64,000 nt of DNA from Methanosphaera cuniculi (GCF_003149675.1 NZ_LWMS01000044.1:89027-153026), one strand, 5' to 3'. Positions 37,273 to 47,566 are shown, counted from the first letter of the stretch. The notes: generated by a model not told the origin, from the sequence alone. Program-made: numbers and translations.

Positions 37273-37785
37273 TTATTTTATACTATTTAGTATTATTTCA
37301 GCTGTCTTATCAGCATCAAAGGTGGCAGTATTAAGAATTAAGTCATACTGACTTAAATCATCAATATCTATACCATGAATTTCCATGTAGCGTTTACGTT
37401 CACTACATGTACGTTCATCCATCTCGTCTATTACAACATTTAAGTCTTTGTCTTCTCTGTAACTTATACGTTCTGCACGTGTGTTATCCGGAGCCATAAG
37501 CCAAACTTTGTAATCAGCTTCAATGAAGAATGCGGAAATTCTTCCTTCTACTATAAGATTATCAGCTTCTTTTGCAATTTCTGCTTGTCTTTTATCTAAA
37601 GCTCTATCAATATCATCATTACCCTCAGCAAACTCACTAAATTCTAGTAAACTCATACCACTTTCATCTGCCATCTGACGAAATACATCTCCTGCTGATA
37701 TGAATGGTATGTCTAAGTACTCTGATAATTTCTTAGCAGCTGTACTTGTACCAGTTCCTGCAAGTCCACCAATAGTAATAATCAT
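37273..37785 (-). CDS. cmk: Cytidylate kinase
   Basis: A 170-residue P-loop kinase that phosphorylates CMP and dCMP. The N-terminal [19 protein letters not shown] is the Walker A region (GxxGTGTS, the archaeal form), followed by [10 protein letters not shown] and the lid region with [12 protein letters not shown]. It overlaps the L34e stop by four bases (ATGA), indicating translational coupling. It is a standard member of archaeal ribosomal clusters between L34e and L14e. Confidence 0.94.
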   Translation of the reverse strand: MIITIGGLAGTGTSTAAKKLSEYLDIPFISAGDVFRQMADESGMSLLEFSEFAEGNDDIDRALDKRQAEIAKEADNLIVEGRISAFFIEADYKVWLMAPDNTRAERISYREDKDLNVVIDEMDERTCSERKRYMEIHGIDIDDLSQYDLILNTATFDADKTAEIILNSIK

Positions 37786-38051
37786 AATGATCTTGCCTCT
37801 TGTTTAATAATTTTTCTTGTACAACTTGTACAATATTTTCCACCATAAGGTCTGTTTGGTCTTCTTTGGTTTTTGGATAATTTTCTTATCTCATATGGTC
37901 TTCCACGTGGTACAGCATCTAATACTTTTCCACATTTAGCACATACATGTTTTGAAGGTTTTTTATGTTTATGGTGTATAACTTTTCTTCCACCAGGAAC
38001 TCTTTTAGTTACATTTTTAAATGTTCCTGTTCTAAATTTAGGTGCTGGCAT
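37782..38051 (-). CDS. rpl34e: 50S ribosomal protein L34e
   Basis: An 89-residue eL34 with the N-terminal [20 protein letters not shown] and two Cys pairs (CAKCG and CTSC) that can bind zinc. It overlaps the next gene, cmk, by four bases and follows the DUF106 gene. Confidence 0.94.
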   Translation of the reverse strand: MPAPKFRTGTFKNVTKRVPGGRKVIHHKHKKPSKHVCAKCGKVLDAVPRGRPYEIRKLSKNQRRPNRPYGGKYCTSCTRKIIKQEARSL

Positions 38052-38131
38052 ATTCTGTTTTCCTCCTTTTTAATTTATTAATTTATAAAAGCTTTATATT
38101 TACTACTTTTGTTAATCTTTTTTTTTGGTTA

Positions 38132-38692
38132 CTAGTTCATTGTGTCAAGTCCAAATATTCTTCTAAATAGGAAACTCATAGCAAATGATGAGAGTATATA
38201 CCATCCGAAGAAGTTTATTGTAAGTGGATTTGACTGTGTCCAGAAGATATTCCATATAGGCATAAGCAGTAAGTAGAATTGTGGTCCTGTAATATTAATT
38301 ACAACATTACTTATTGTAGAGTTAAATACTAATCCTGAGTATATAATGAATACTGGAATCATTGTAATTATAGTTGGTTTCATCTGCATTTTCATAAGTT
38401 CCATATTCTGAGGCATGAGCTCTTGTTGTTTTTTCTGAGCTTTTGCCATTGCCTTTGGATCTCCTGATGATTGAGCGTCTCTGAACATTTGCTGAACTTC
38501 TTTCATTTCATCTTGAAGTTCATGCATTTTATCATAATCAATTAACCATTTTTGAAGTATTACAATAAATAATGATATTATTGCTGCAACTACAAAGATA
38601 GTTAAAACTGGATTTGATGGTGTAGGATCAAGACTCATTAATGGATTAAAAATAAAATCCAAGTCAAGTCCAAAACGACCTGAGGCTACCAT
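38132..38692 (-). CDS. DUF106 membrane protein (EMC3/TMCO1/YidC-like insertase)
   Basis: A 186-residue membrane protein with three hydrophobic segments (about 27-46, 108-128 and 155-178) and a charged coiled-coil region between the first two (DEMKEVQQMFRDAQSSGDPKAMAKAQKKQQELM). This layout is typical of archaeal DUF106 proteins, members of the Oxa1/YidC/EMC3 superfamily that help insert membrane proteins and bind ribosomes. Its position next to SecY and ribosomal genes supports this role. Insertase activity is inferred from the family. Confidence 0.88.
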   Translation of the reverse strand: MVASGRFGLDLDFIFNPLMSLDPTPSNPVLTIFVVAAIISLFIVILQKWLIDYDKMHELQDEMKEVQQMFRDAQSSGDPKAMAKAQKKQQELMPQNMELMKMQMKPTIITMIPVFIIYSGLVFNSTISNVVINITGPQFYLLLMPIWNIFWTQSNPLTINFFGWYILSSFAMSFLFRRIFGLDTMN

Positions 38693-38712
38693 AATAAATC
38701 ACTTTTTTTTTC

Positions 38713-39270
38713 TTATGATAAAATATCTACAATTTCAGATACAGCATCTTCTAGTCCATCGTCATTATTTTGAACCATTGCCACGGTACATCCAGTTTGT
38801 ACTGCATAACTCATAGCTGTAGCTCTTGACATTTGTTGATGTAAATCAATTTCATCAGTATATTCAATATCACGTACACGTGTATCATCATTTAAACGTC
38901 TGAACATGATTTCACTAGGTTCAGCTTCAATTAGTATAAATTGTGTTGGCTGTAACTCTTCTAATACCCATATTGGTAATCCTGGAAGGAAACCTTTAGG
39001 AGTTTTAATAGTACAATGTGTATCTATAATAACATCATCATCTTGTGCCATTTCATGAATTCTTTCAGCTGCCTTTTTTTGAACATCTTTCTGAATTTCA
39101 GGATCAAGTTTTCTCATATCATCCCGGGATTCTACTAATCCTTTTTCGGATGCTATATCAAACATGATATTACCATAGTTAATGTTGACATAATCAACTT
39201 CTTCTAATACTTTATTAAGTACTGTTGTACTACCAGTACCAGGGATTCCTGCAAGTACTACTATGTTCAT
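38713..39270 (-). CDS. adkA: Adenylate kinase (archaeal AdkA type)
   Basis: About 185 residues. It catalyses 2 ADP = ATP + AMP. The archaeal P-loop VVLAGIPGTGSTTVLNKV is at the N-terminus, followed by YGNIMFDIASEKG and VIIDTHCTIKTPKGFLPGLP, all characteristic of the archaeal family, which is distinct from bacterial Adk. The ATG at 39270 is favoured because the family starts immediately before NIVVLAG; the frame opens three codons earlier. It lies between SecY and DUF106, the usual archaeal order. Confidence 0.93.
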   Translation of the reverse strand: MNIVVLAGIPGTGSTTVLNKVLEEVDYVNINYGNIMFDIASEKGLVESRDDMRKLDPEIQKDVQKKAAERIHEMAQDDDVIIDTHCTIKTPKGFLPGLPIWVLEELQPTQFILIEAEPSEIMFRRLNDDTRVRDIEYTDEIDLHQQMSRATAMSYAVQTGCTVAMVQNNDDGLEDAVSEIVDILS

Positions 39271-39456
39271 TATAATCACTTCTTAAGTTTTTGTAAAATA
39301 TTTTTTTTTAATTATTTTATATTTTCTATTAATTTTTTTTTCTTAGTTAAAAAATTTATTTCATAAAAAAATATGATAAAAAAGATAAAGAAAAAAAGTG
39401 AAGAAAAAAACTTTTTTTCTAATTTTATTATATTTTCATCTTTTTTTTAACCAATT

Positions 39457-40806
39457 TTATTCATTACCAAAGAATCTTCTCATCATAGGATGCATATCCA
39501 TGAGTTGTTCTTTTGCAATATCTTCATATAATCTATATACTATACCAACAGTTAAAAGTACCCCTGTACCTCCACCTAGAGCTCCAGTTAAGTCTGCCCC
39601 AAATGCAAGAAGTCCTACAAATGCTCCACCAAGTACTGTGATTGGTGGTATGTATTTGTCCATAATTTTTCTGAAGTGAACTTTACTATTTCTAAATCCT
39701 GGAATTTGAACTCCCATTTCAGATAATTGTTTTGCAACTTGTTTAGGACCAATTCCACTAATTTCAACCCATAAAAGAGCAAAGAGGATACAAAGTCCTA
39801 CAAATACAATTGCATAAATTAATACACGAAGTGGATCTGTAAATAGTACAGAAATACTTGATGGTGTAGTTAGATAATATGCAACCCCACTAATAGGTTG
39901 TCCTTGTGATACTTCTCCAAGTATTGGGAAACCTATTGACTGGAACAATCCTGCAAATAATTGTACATTTAAAAACAATGCACTTACTAATATTACAGGC
40001 ATGTTACTAGCATATACAAATTTTAATGGATATTTTGAACGTGCACCTTTAACTCCACCATATGATAATGGAATTTCAACACGCATACATTCTGCATATA
40101 CAACAATAAGGAATACTGCAATTGTTGCAATGATTGGAATAAGTAAACTAAAGTTAGGTTGTCCAACCATAAGTGAGTAAATAAATGCTGGAAGTTTTCC
40201 TGCTGGAACATTTGTACCAGTTGCAGGAAGGAAGTTAAATGTACCTACAAGTATTTGTTCTGCAACTCCTGCTGCAATGAAAAGACCGATACCACTACCG
40301 AATCCCCATTTACTTACAACTTCATCCATGTAAATTATTAATATACCACCAAGAACCATTTGAATTATAAGAATTAATGTATATTCATCAGATATTGGAG
40401 GAAGTGATCCTGTAAATACTAGAATAATTCCCTCAAAGAGTGTGAATATAATTGCTAATAATTTTTGTGTTCCTTGAAATGCAGACTTATCTTCAGGTTT
40501 TGATAAATCTAGATTTATCAGCTTACCACCAACTAATAGCTGCATTACAATTGAAGCAGTTACTATTGGTCCAATACCTAAAGTAATAATTGAACCAAAA
40601 CTACCTGCCATTACTGATCTTAACTGTGCGAATTGATCTATAGCCGTAGGACTTAGACCAAAAAGTGATACTTCTGTTAATAAAAAGTATAGTATTAATA
40701 TTATTCCTGTCCATTTTAATTTATCTTTAAAGTCAACATGCCCTTTAGGTGTGGCAACGTGAGGTAAGAGAGAATAAAATGGTTTTATACTATCTAGTGA
40801 TGACAT
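39457..40806 (-). CDS. secY: Preprotein translocase subunit SecY
   Basis: The central channel of the Sec translocon, about 449 residues with ten hydrophobic segments. It includes the plug and TM2 region after GHVDFKDKLKWTGIILILYF and a PIVTASIVMQLLVG segment. The cytoplasmic loop with YAECMRVEIPLSYGGVKGARSKYPLKFVYASNMPVIL binds the ribosome. The frame is open to an ATG at 40851, but the Met at 40806 (MSSLDSIKPF) agrees better with archaeal homologues; no strong ribosome binding site settles the matter. It follows L15, as in most archaea and bacteria. Confidence 0.93.
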   Translation of the reverse strand: MSSLDSIKPFYSLLPHVATPKGHVDFKDKLKWTGIILILYFLLTEVSLFGLSPTAIDQFAQLRSVMAGSFGSIITLGIGPIVTASIVMQLLVGGKLINLDLSKPEDKSAFQGTQKLLAIIFTLFEGIILVFTGSLPPISDEYTLILIIQMVLGGILIIYMDEVVSKWGFGSGIGLFIAAGVAEQILVGTFNFLPATGTNVPAGKLPAFIYSLMVGQPNFSLLIPIIATIAVFLIVVYAECMRVEIPLSYGGVKGARSKYPLKFVYASNMPVILVSALFLNVQLFAGLFQSIGFPILGEVSQGQPISGVAYYLTTPSSISVLFTDPLRVLIYAIVFVGLCILFALLWVEISGIGPKQVAKQLSEMGVQIPGFRNSKVHFRKIMDKYIPPITVLGGAFVGLLAFGADLTGALGGGTGVLLTVGIVYRLYEDIAKEQLMDMHPMMRRFFGNE

Positions 40807-40933
40807 ATCTACTACCCATGAAAAGAAATATAAGGTTATTATATTTCCCATTCTAAAAAATATTAATTAAATATTTTTAGTTTTTCTTATTATTTTTTCA
40901 TAGAAAATTAATAATTATTTTATATCTTTTTTT

Positions 40934-41371
40934 CTAAATAATTTCTGCTACTCCACCAGCATCTTCAATTTTTGCAATTGCACTTTTTGAAAATTGTGGT
41001 GCTTTTATTGTCATAGCTTCTGATAATGAACCTTTACCTAGTACTTTGTTGTATCCTAGTTCTGTAATATCAATTACAATTTGTCCATCTTCTTTAGTTG
41101 CAATTTCAGCATCTAAATATTTTTCAACATTATCATTTATTGTTGATAAGTTAATTGGGTTAAATTTTTGTATTGTTTTTTGTGGACGTTTAAATCCGTA
41201 TTTACCAAAGTGATTTGGATCGTTAATTACCATCCAAGTTTTAAGGTGTTTATTTCCACCAGCAAGTCCTCGACCTCCGCGGTGTCCTGCACCTCTTCGT
41301 TTTTTAGTACAACCTCCACCTACAGATCTTGAACCTCTTTGTTTTCTGATTTTTTTAGTTTTACGAATCAT
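40934..41371 (-). CDS. rpl15: 50S ribosomal protein L15
   Basis: A 145-residue archaeal uL15. The very basic glycine-rich N-terminus (KKIRKQRGSRSVGGG, then RGAGHRGGRGLAGG) and the C-terminal APQFSKSAIAKIEDAGG are diagnostic. It lies 12 nt after L30 and before SecY. Confidence 0.96.
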   Translation of the reverse strand: MIRKTKKIRKQRGSRSVGGGCTKKRRGAGHRGGRGLAGGNKHLKTWMVINDPNHFGKYGFKRPQKTIQKFNPINLSTINDNVEKYLDAEIATKEDGQIVIDITELGYNKVLGKGSLSEAMTIKAPQFSKSAIAKIEDAGGVAEII

Positions 41372-41383
41372 CTTTCATACACC

Positions 41384-41842
41384 CTAGATCATTTTTTCAA
41401 TTAATTCATTAATATTTTCAGATCTGTAACCAAGTGATCCGCCTTCTGTATAAGGTTTTTTAGTACCTTCATAACCTTTTCTAGGTGGGTTTAAACGGAA
41501 GATTGGTTTTAAACCTGCATCTTTCATTGTTGTTTCTTGGTTAAATATTGCTGTTGCTAATGCATCAACTGAGTCATAGTCAGTGTTTTCTTTAACATAT
41601 TCATCAGTTACTCTTTTATCACCTGGAAGTCTTCCACGTACACTTATTAATTCTTTAAGTGTATCTTCTGAAATTTCTCCCCATGTGATGTAATCTTTAC
41701 CTTTTTGAAGCATTCCATCATAACTTGGTGTTTCTGGAATTACTGTAGCATGGCTGATTCTTGTAAGATTGAGCATGTTAAGGTTGTCTGCTATATTCTT
41801 TTTAATTCCGGTTCTTCCACGAACTCTTATTACTGCATACAT
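41384..41842 (-). CDS. rpl30: 50S ribosomal protein L30
   Basis: A 152-residue archaeal uL30 (longer than the bacterial form). It begins YAVIRVRGRTGIKKNIADNLNMLNLTR and contains DYITWGEIS and the RLNPPRKGYEG-KKPYTEGG segment with the C-terminal extension typical of archaea. Confidence 0.95.
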   Translation of the reverse strand: MYAVIRVRGRTGIKKNIADNLNMLNLTRISHATVIPETPSYDGMLQKGKDYITWGEISEDTLKELISVRGRLPGDKRVTDEYVKENTDYDSVDALATAIFNQETTMKDAGLKPIFRLNPPRKGYEGTKKPYTEGGSLGYRSENINELIEKMI

Positions 41843-41868
41843 ATTATTTCTACTCCTTACATTAAATC

Positions 41869-42549
41869 TTAGATTACTCCAAGTTCTTTAAGTTCTTTTT
41901 CTGATGCTTTTACACTGGATAATGCTTTAAGAGCGTCAAATACTGCTCCTGCAAAGTTAATTGTAGTCTGTGTTTGTCCACGTGTCATAGACCATACATC
42001 TGCTACTCCTGCAAGACCAAGTATAGTTTTTCCTACATCTCCAATAGCAAGTCCTACTCCTGCTGGTGCTGGGATAAGTGTTACATTTACACTACTCATT
42101 TTACCATCAACTTTATATGGTACGGTGTGTCTTCTTCCACATCCACAACCCCAATCTCCACAACCTCTTTGTACTTTAATTAGGTTGTATTTTGCTTCGT
42201 CAACTGCTTTTCTGATAGCAGGTCCTACTTCTTGAGATTTACCTTCTCCAAGACCTACGTATCCATTTCTGTTTCCTACAGCTACGATTACTCTAAAGTT
42301 AACTTTTCTACCAGATTTGTGCATTCTTTGAACAAGGTTAACATCCATAACTTCTTCTTCAAGATCTGGTAATAGTGCGTCAACAATTTCTAATTCCATT
42401 ATTGGAAGTCCTTTTTCTAATATTTGATCAATATCTGTGATTTCACCGTCTTTTACTTTACGTCCAAGTTCGGTTTTTGGTTCCCAGTTTTCCATATTGA
42501 ACCTATTAGAGTTGTTCTTGTTGTTTGATCTATTTGATCTTTTGCTCAT
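41869..42549 (-). CDS. rps5: 30S ribosomal protein S5
   Basis: A 226-residue archaeal uS5. After a basic low-complexity N-terminus rich in Asn/Ser/Arg, it has the double-stranded RNA-binding fold ([35 protein letters not shown]), a [18 protein letters not shown] segment typical of archaea and the domain with [20 protein letters not shown]. It overlaps the L18 stop by four bases. Confidence 0.95.
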   Translation of the reverse strand: MSKRSNRSNNKNNSNRFNMENWEPKTELGRKVKDGEITDIDQILEKGLPIMELEIVDALLPDLEEEVMDVNLVQRMHKSGRKVNFRVIVAVGNRNGYVGLGEGKSQEVGPAIRKAVDEAKYNLIKVQRGCGDWGCGCGRRHTVPYKVDGKMSSVNVTLIPAPAGVGLAIGDVGKTILGLAGVADVWSMTRGQTQTTINFAGAVFDALKALSSVKASEKELKELGVI

Positions 42550-43127
42550 TGTGTTGCCTCATCTATTTTTTCTTTAACGCTTTCGAAATGATCTGGTATT
42601 TCTTCTGGAGATAATCCACATCTTATATAATTTGCGAATTTAACGTTTTTCTCATCTTCATCCATACTTTTTGCATATTCTGCAATGTGTTCTCCTCTGA
42701 TTCTGGATTCATCAGGTAATACAACATCATTGTGTGGTACTTCTAATCCAGCATCTAGTGCTCCTTTTAATGCTGCATATATTTTTGTACCTCTAATTGA
42801 TGGTTGAAGTCCAATATCTAGTATGGTTTCATCAAATCCTTCAGCTAATGCTTTTTTACCAAATAAGTATCCGGTTAAGTAAGCAGCGGATGTGTTTTTA
42901 CCATTTCCTAACCATCCAAATTCTTTTAATTGTTTGGAGTTAGCTGAAACTAGTGTTTCATCACCGTTTTCTCCGATTTTAATTAATTGAATAATTGTAT
43001 GATTAGAAGTAACTCTAACAACCATTCTTGTTTTATTAAGGTCTACTAATTTATATCTTTGATTGTAATTAGTTTTTCCTTCTCTTCTTCTTTTGAAATG
43101 TACTTTATAAGTTGCGCTACGTGCCAC
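42546..43127 (-). CDS. rpl18: 50S ribosomal protein L18
   Basis: A 193-residue archaeal uL18 that binds 5S rRNA. It shows [22 protein letters not shown], the [19 protein letters not shown] helix and the long archaeal C-terminal part. It overlaps S5 by four bases and follows L19e by two bases, indicating tight translational coupling. Confidence 0.95.
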   Translation of the reverse strand: MARSATYKVHFKRRREGKTNYNQRYKLVDLNKTRMVVRVTSNHTIIQLIKIGENGDETLVSANSKQLKEFGWLGNGKNTSAAYLTGYLFGKKALAEGFDETILDIGLQPSIRGTKIYAALKGALDAGLEVPHNDVVLPDESRIRGEHIAEYAKSMDEDEKNVKFANYIRCGLSPEEIPDHFESVKEKIDEATQ

Positions 43128-43129
43128 TT

Positions 43130-43588
43130 CTATTCCTCCACTTCTTTAAGCATTCCGTGATCTTTTGCATAAGTTTTCATGTAAGATTTACTTCTGAATG
43201 ATCCACCTTTTGCCATATTATATAATTTACGATAGGTTGTTCTATCAATTTCATCGTTTTCACGCATATCTTTTAGAACAACTCTAAGTGCACGAATGGT
43301 ACTCATCCATGCTTGTTTTTTAGGAGTTCTTGCGTGTTTTGCCCCTTTTCTACTACCTTGACCTTTTCTTCTTCCTTTACTTTTTTGTTCAGCGTTCTTT
43401 TTACTTCTAAAACTGCTTATTCCATTAACAGGTTTTGCTTTGATGATTCCATCATTGATCAAAGCTTTAATACTGTTTCTTGTGATTGCTCTTGAAACTT
43501 CTTCTATGTGTTCTGGATCAATCCATACCCTGTTGACTCCTACTTTTAGGATTTTTGCAGCTAATTTTTTCTGTGTAGTAAGATTCAT
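43130..43588 (-). CDS. rpl19e: 50S ribosomal protein L19e
   Basis: A 152-residue archaeal/eukaryotic eL19. It includes LTTQKKLAAKILKVGVNRVWIDP, the basic linker KSKGRRKGQGSRKGAKHAR and AWMSTIRALRVVLKDMRENDEIDRTTYRKLYNMAKGG. AGGAGG lies just before the start codon. A 122-nt AT-rich gap separates it from L32e. Confidence 0.95.
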   Translation of the reverse strand: MNLTTQKKLAAKILKVGVNRVWIDPEHIEEVSRAITRNSIKALINDGIIKAKPVNGISSFRSKKNAEQKSKGRRKGQGSRKGAKHARTPKKQAWMSTIRALRVVLKDMRENDEIDRTTYRKLYNMAKGGSFRSKSYMKTYAKDHGMLKEVEE

Positions 43589-43710
43589 GAAAATCCTCCT
43601 AATAATAAAATAATAAATTATTAAATTATAAGTAATTAGATTAAATAGTTTTGTAATGTATTCAAATAATATAAACCCTTTATTGAACCATTACAGTAGT
43701 TAATTTAATC

Positions 43711-44040
43711 TTAATTTAATAATTTTACCCCTAATGTTTTAGCTTCTGCTTCTATTGCTTGTCTTTTTCTTTTTCCTACTGCTGCTGCTATTCTTGCTGC
43801 ATCAGTTTCAGGATTTAAAGCTTTGATTTGTTCAACATTTTCAACTAGTATGTCATTGTAACCTGAAGGATGTAATCCTCTGGTTGCTTTTGGACAACGG
43901 TATCCAATTCTAGCCATTGCTGGTTTACGTGCTTGGTATCGTCGTCTTTTACTTAGTTTACCTCTAGGTCTACGGTAACTATCACCAAGTTTTTTATATC
44001 TCCAATATTCTTGTCTTTTGAAGGTTGGTTTTTTAGTCAT
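43711..44040 (-). CDS. rpl32e: 50S ribosomal protein L32e
   Basis: A 109-residue eL32, short as in other Methanobacteriales because the variable N-terminal extension is missing. Diagnostic parts are FKRQEYWRYKKLGDSYRRPRGK, RIGYRCPKATRGLHPSGYNDILVEN and the final GVKLLN. It lies between L6 and L19e. Confidence 0.95.
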   Translation of the reverse strand: MTKKPTFKRQEYWRYKKLGDSYRRPRGKLSKRRRYQARKPAMARIGYRCPKATRGLHPSGYNDILVENVEQIKALNPETDAARIAAAVGKRKRQAIEAEAKTLGVKLLN

Positions 44041-44063
44041 AAGTAACTTCCTCTATTAAATTT

Positions 44064-44621
44064 TTATTCATCTATTTCTTCCTGTTTTTTATCCACTAAG
44101 TAGATTCCGTCTTGGAATATACGAGGGTCTCTTCCTTTAATTTTGGTTGCTTGTTCAATGTTTGCCATTGTTTGACCAACATGTTCTTTGTTAACACCAG
44201 TAATTGTTACATTATCCCCTTTTACTGATACTTTTACATCATCACCAATAATTTTTGCTGTACGTGGACTTCTTTCTCCAAGGAAGTTGTCTATTGTTAC
44301 AAGTTTACCTTTTACTTTCACTGTCATAGGGAAGTGAGCGTAAACAATTTTCATTTTGTAAGTAAAACCATGTTTTACACCATATATCATATTTGTAATA
44401 TGAGATCTGATTGTTCCAACCATAGCTTTATCTTTTTTATTTGGGAATGCTACGGAAACTGTAACTTCATCATCATCTTTAGATACAGTGATATTATTAT
44501 GGTCGAAGTTTCTCTTAATTTCTCCGCCATCACCTTTAACTGTTACATCTGAACCATCTATGGTTACTGTAACTCCTTCTGGGATAGGGATTGTCTCTGT
44601 AATTTCTGCTAAATTAACCAT
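44064..44621 (-). CDS. rpl6: 50S ribosomal protein L6
   Basis: A 185-residue archaeal uL6 with two L6 domains: IPIPEGVTVTIDGSDVTVKGDGGE at the start and PRTAKIIGDDVKVSVKGDNVTITG in the second, ending RDPRIFQDGIYLV. It lies near the GTPase centre of the ribosome. AGGTG precedes the start codon. Confidence 0.96.
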   Translation of the reverse strand: MVNLAEITETIPIPEGVTVTIDGSDVTVKGDGGEIKRNFDHNNITVSKDDDEVTVSVAFPNKKDKAMVGTIRSHITNMIYGVKHGFTYKMKIVYAHFPMTVKVKGKLVTIDNFLGERSPRTAKIIGDDVKVSVKGDNVTITGVNKEHVGQTMANIEQATKIKGRDPRIFQDGIYLVDKKQEEIDE

Positions 44622-44639
44622 TATTTTTCACCTAAAAAT

Positions 44640-45032
44640 TTAATATACATATACTAATAATCTTCCACCAATACCTGCTTCTTTAGCTTCGTGGTGTGTC
44701 ATTACACCTTGAGGTGTTGTTACAATTAGTATACCAAAGTTTTTTGCTGGTAAGTATCTTTTCTCAAAGTCTTCGAATTCTGTATTTTTTACAGCATGAC
44801 GTGGTTTGATAACACCACATTTGTTAATGTTACCATTTAATTCTACATTAAATATACCAGCTTTTCCATCATCAACTAATTCGAAATTTCCTATATAATT
44901 TTCCTTTTGCATTGTACTTAATACGTGACCTATGAGTTTTGATGCTGGTCTTATTGTACAACTATCATTGTGTTGTAACTCATTGTTTCTTATATTTGTT
45001 AATGCATCTGCAAGAGGATCCATAAGAGTCAT
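44640..45032 (-). CDS. rps8: 30S ribosomal protein S8
   Basis: A 130-residue archaeal uS8: [21 protein letters not shown] at the N-terminus and [32 protein letters not shown] at the C-terminus. It binds the central domain of 16S rRNA. It lies 21 nt after S14 in the conserved L5-S14-S8-L6 order. Confidence 0.96.
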   Translation of the reverse strand: MTLMDPLADALTNIRNNELQHNDSCTIRPASKLIGHVLSTMQKENYIGNFELVDDGKAGIFNVELNGNINKCGVIKPRHAVKNTEFEDFEKRYLPAKNFGILIVTTPQGVMTHHEAKEAGIGGRLLVYVY

Positions 45033-45053
45033 TCTTTAAACACTCCTTCAATT

Positions 45054-45197
45054 TTAGTTATATTTTTTAAATCCGATTTTTGGAGCTATTTCTCTAAAGC
45101 ATTGACGGCATAAGTTAAGTCCGTATCTTCTTACAATAGCAGAATGATCTCCACATCGACTACATTCTCTAGCTGCTTTTCCATATTTTTTTGCCAC
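45054..45197 (-). CDS. rps14: 30S ribosomal protein S14 (zinc-binding form)
   Basis: A 47-residue protein. It starts [26 protein letters not shown] and continues to [17 protein letters not shown]; the CxxC pairs bind one zinc ion. The favoured start is GTG at 45197, because GGTGA lies five bases before it and homologues begin at this point. An in-frame ATG at 45212, directly after the L5 stop codon, would add five residues. It fills the gap between L5 and S8 exactly where S14 is expected. Confidence 0.94.
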   Translation of the reverse strand: MAKKYGKAARECSRCGDHSAIVRRYGLNLCRQCFREIAPKIGFKKYN

Positions 45198-45212
45198 AAG
45201 TTTCACCTTCAT

Positions 45213-45722
45213 CTATTCTTCTATGTTAACTTGGAATTTTTCTTTCATTAATTCCATTGATTCTTCTTTTGTTACGCGTTGTGTTTGTGGTATTTTTTTA
45301 GGTCTTAATCTTCTTTCTTTGATTCTGTGACCTGGTTTTTGGAATGTTACAGAAACATCCATACCGAAAATTCCTATATCAGGGTCGTATCTTACACCAG
45401 GAATATCAATATGTTCACGAATACCGAAGGATACATTTCCTTCTTCATCAAATTGTGAAGCTTTTATTCTGTTTTCTAGTCCACTTAAAACCATGGAAAT
45501 AATTTTATCAGCTTTTTCTCCTCTAAGTGTTACTTTACATGCAATTGGTTGTTTTTTTCTTATACCAAATTCAGGGTTTGTAACTTTTGAGTATGTTCTA
45601 ACAGGTTTTTGATCTACAAGAGTTTCAATAAGTTTTTCTGCTCTTGTTAGTTTTTCTCCACCTTCACCTACACCAATGTTTACAGTTGCTTTTGCAATGT
45701 ATGGTTTTTCCATTACGTTCAT
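45213..45722 (-). CDS. rpl5: 50S ribosomal protein L5
   Basis: A 169-residue archaeal uL5 that binds 5S rRNA and contacts the P-site tRNA. It shows [22 protein letters not shown], the QKPVRTYSK segment and [25 protein letters not shown]. It starts two bases after the S4e stop, with GGAG 10 nt upstream. Confidence 0.96.
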   Translation of the reverse strand: MNVMEKPYIAKATVNIGVGEGGEKLTRAEKLIETLVDQKPVRTYSKVTNPEFGIRKKQPIACKVTLRGEKADKIISMVLSGLENRIKASQFDEEGNVSFGIREHIDIPGVRYDPDIGIFGMDVSVTFQKPGHRIKERRLRPKKIPQTQRVTKEESMELMKEKFQVNIEE

Positions 45723-45724
45723 GA

Positions 45725-46456
45725 CTAGTCATCTCCTAATAATGATATAACTGGTTTGTCATTTCCTACAACAAATACATAATCTGCAAGTGTGATAAAT
45801 GTACCATCTTCTGTATCCATTAATACAGTGTTTGCTTTGGATGATTTTGTAATGTTAATTTCACGAATGATTCCATATTCACCTGTGTGTTTACCACCAG
45901 TAATTAATCCAATTGATCCTTCTTCAAATTTTATTGAATCTGAAATTTTTTGATCAGGAATATTTAATAGTAATACATCACTTGTGTTGTATTCTGTTGC
46001 ATCATCTACGATAACATTTCTTCCATCATGTAAGTTTAGTTGTGTTTTTCCACCTTTAATTGTGGTTTTATCTTCTATACTTGCAAGTTTGAATGTTGAA
46101 TCTTTTTCATCAATATCTTTTAGTACTAATCTTCCTTTTTCATCTTGTAGTAATCTGAAGCTTTTATTAATTTTTGGTATTGAGATAATATCCATGAATC
46201 CCACTGGGAATCTGTGATCTTTTCTTGGTGTACCATCAACTAATACATCACCATTATTAAGGATGATTTTAGCTTCACGAGTATTTTTTGCTACTCCTAA
46301 AATTTCTCTTAAAACCATTACAAGAGGTATTGATTTATCTAAAGCATGTGGTCCTGCACTTGACTTGGTTGTCCAAGTTTCTTCTTTTTTGTGAATAGGC
46401 CATGTTTTTGGTGCTTTATATCTTTTTAAGTGTTTTCTTGATCCCATATTTGCCAT
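45725..46456 (-). CDS. rps4e: 30S ribosomal protein S4e
   Basis: A 243-residue eS4. It contains the N-terminal [20 protein letters not shown], an S4-type RNA-binding fold ([30 protein letters not shown]) and a C-terminal KOW motif ([18 protein letters not shown]). It follows L24 by two bases. Confidence 0.96.
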   Translation of the reverse strand: MANMGSRKHLKRYKAPKTWPIHKKEETWTTKSSAGPHALDKSIPLVMVLREILGVAKNTREAKIILNNGDVLVDGTPRKDHRFPVGFMDIISIPKINKSFRLLQDEKGRLVLKDIDEKDSTFKLASIEDKTTIKGGKTQLNLHDGRNVIVDDATEYNTSDVLLLNIPDQKISDSIKFEEGSIGLITGGKHTGEYGIIREINITKSSKANTVLMDTEDGTFITLADYVFVVGNDKPVISLLGDD

Positions 46457-46458
46457 GT

Positions 46459-46818
46459 TTATAACTTCCTATTTAATGCCTCATTACGTCTTTCGTCATC
46501 TAGATATATTTCAGTGATAACTAAGTTTGATGGGTGAATTGGTTGATATAATTTTGAACCATCTTGTTTTTGACTTGATGCTCCATCAACTAGAACACGG
46601 TATCTTTTAAGATCTACACCTTCAACTTTTCCTTCAGTTCCTTTAAAGTCACCACGTACTATTTCAACTTCATCTCCTTTACGTACAGGGAATGATCTTC
46701 TGTTGAACTCTTTTCTAAGTGCATCTGATAAGTGTACACTCATTGAGTTGTGACGTTTGTGTAGTGGTGCTGTATATAATTCTTTACGTTGTTTTCTTGG
46801 TTGTTTTGATTTTGACAT
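46459..46818 (-). CDS. rpl24: 50S ribosomal protein L24
   Basis: A 119-residue archaeal uL24 with the extended N-terminus SKQPRKQRKELYTAPLHKRH and the KOW motif (VRKGDEVEIVRGDFKGTEGKVEGVD). It is an early-assembly protein of the large subunit. Confidence 0.96.
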   Translation of the reverse strand: MSKSKQPRKQRKELYTAPLHKRHNSMSVHLSDALRKEFNRRSFPVRKGDEVEIVRGDFKGTEGKVEGVDLKRYRVLVDGASSQKQDGSKLYQPIHPSNLVITEIYLDDERRNEALNRKL

Positions 46819-46836
46819 AAAAAATATCTCCCATGT

Positions 46837-47235
46837 TTATACGATTATACTTGCAGCACTACCAATTGCAGGCCAGAGATCTGCAGCTTCTTTAGCAATA
46901 GGTCCTCTTACTTCTGAACCTTTAAGTACTCCATCTTCTGTGATGATTACAGCTGCATTATCTTCAAATTTAACTCTTAGACCATCTGCTCGTCTGAATT
47001 CTTTTTTCTGACGTACAATAACTGCTGTTGTTACTTCACGTCTCATGTCTGCTGTTCCTTTTTTAACTGAAACAACTACCATGTCACCGACTCCTGCAGT
47101 TGCAAGTCTTCTTCTTACTCCTTTAAATCCTTTTACGGATATAATTTCTACTTCACGTGCTCCGGTATTGTCTACACATTGAAGTCTAGCACCGATTGGA
47201 AGTGATTTGGAGACACTTGATGTTATTGCTTTCAT
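46837..47235 (-). CDS. rpl14: 50S ribosomal protein L14
   Basis: A 132-residue archaeal uL14. The N-terminal part has [25 protein letters not shown] and the core [32 protein letters not shown], ending [24 protein letters not shown]. It lies at the subunit interface, and follows S17 by five bases. Confidence 0.96.
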   Translation of the reverse strand: MKAITSSVSKSLPIGARLQCVDNTGAREVEIISVKGFKGVRRRLATAGVGDMVVVSVKKGTADMRREVTTAVIVRQKKEFRRADGLRVKFEDNAAVIITEDGVLKGSEVRGPIAKEAADLWPAIGSAASIIV

Positions 47236-47240
47236 AGTAT

Positions 47241-47561
47241 CTATTCTCCTTCTTTAACTTCTACTAGCACAAAATGTTTAGTTTTACTTAGTTGTCTGCA
47301 TTCTGCAATTTTAACAGAATCTCCAACTTTTACGTCAAGACAATCTGGTTTGTGTGCTTGTATTTTAGATTTTCTTTTTTCGTATCTTTCATATTTTTTA
47401 ATGTACTTATAGAAACTTCTTTCTACTGTTATTGTACGATCTGCCTTATCACTTGTAACTGTTCCTTCTATAATTTGACCTCTCACAGGGAGTTCACCGT
47501 GAAATGGACAGTTAGGATCTTGACATTCTTTTTCTGGTTGCTCTACATTAATGCCTACCAT
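47241..47561 (-). CDS. rps17: 30S ribosomal protein S17
   Basis: About 106 residues, archaeal uS17. The N-terminal [31 protein letters not shown] is the archaeal form; the OB-fold continues to LVEVKEG. The ATG at 47561 is used because AGGTG precedes it; a GTG three codons upstream overlaps the RNase P gene. It begins five bases after that gene's stop. Confidence 0.94.
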   Translation of the reverse strand: MVGINVEQPEKECQDPNCPFHGELPVRGQIIEGTVTSDKADRTITVERSFYKYIKKYERYEKRKSKIQAHKPDCLDVKVGDSVKIAECRQLSKTKHFVLVEVKEGE

Positions 47562-47566
47562 ATTAT

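Noticed and set aside
40023..40211. Minus-strand frame inside secY in another phase
   Set aside because: Shadow of the SecY gene, no start signal.
40807..40851. ATG at 40851 as the SecY start
   Set aside because: It would add 15 residues with an extra hydrophobic stretch not expected in archaeal SecY, and no ribosome binding site precedes it; 40806 is preferred but not certain.
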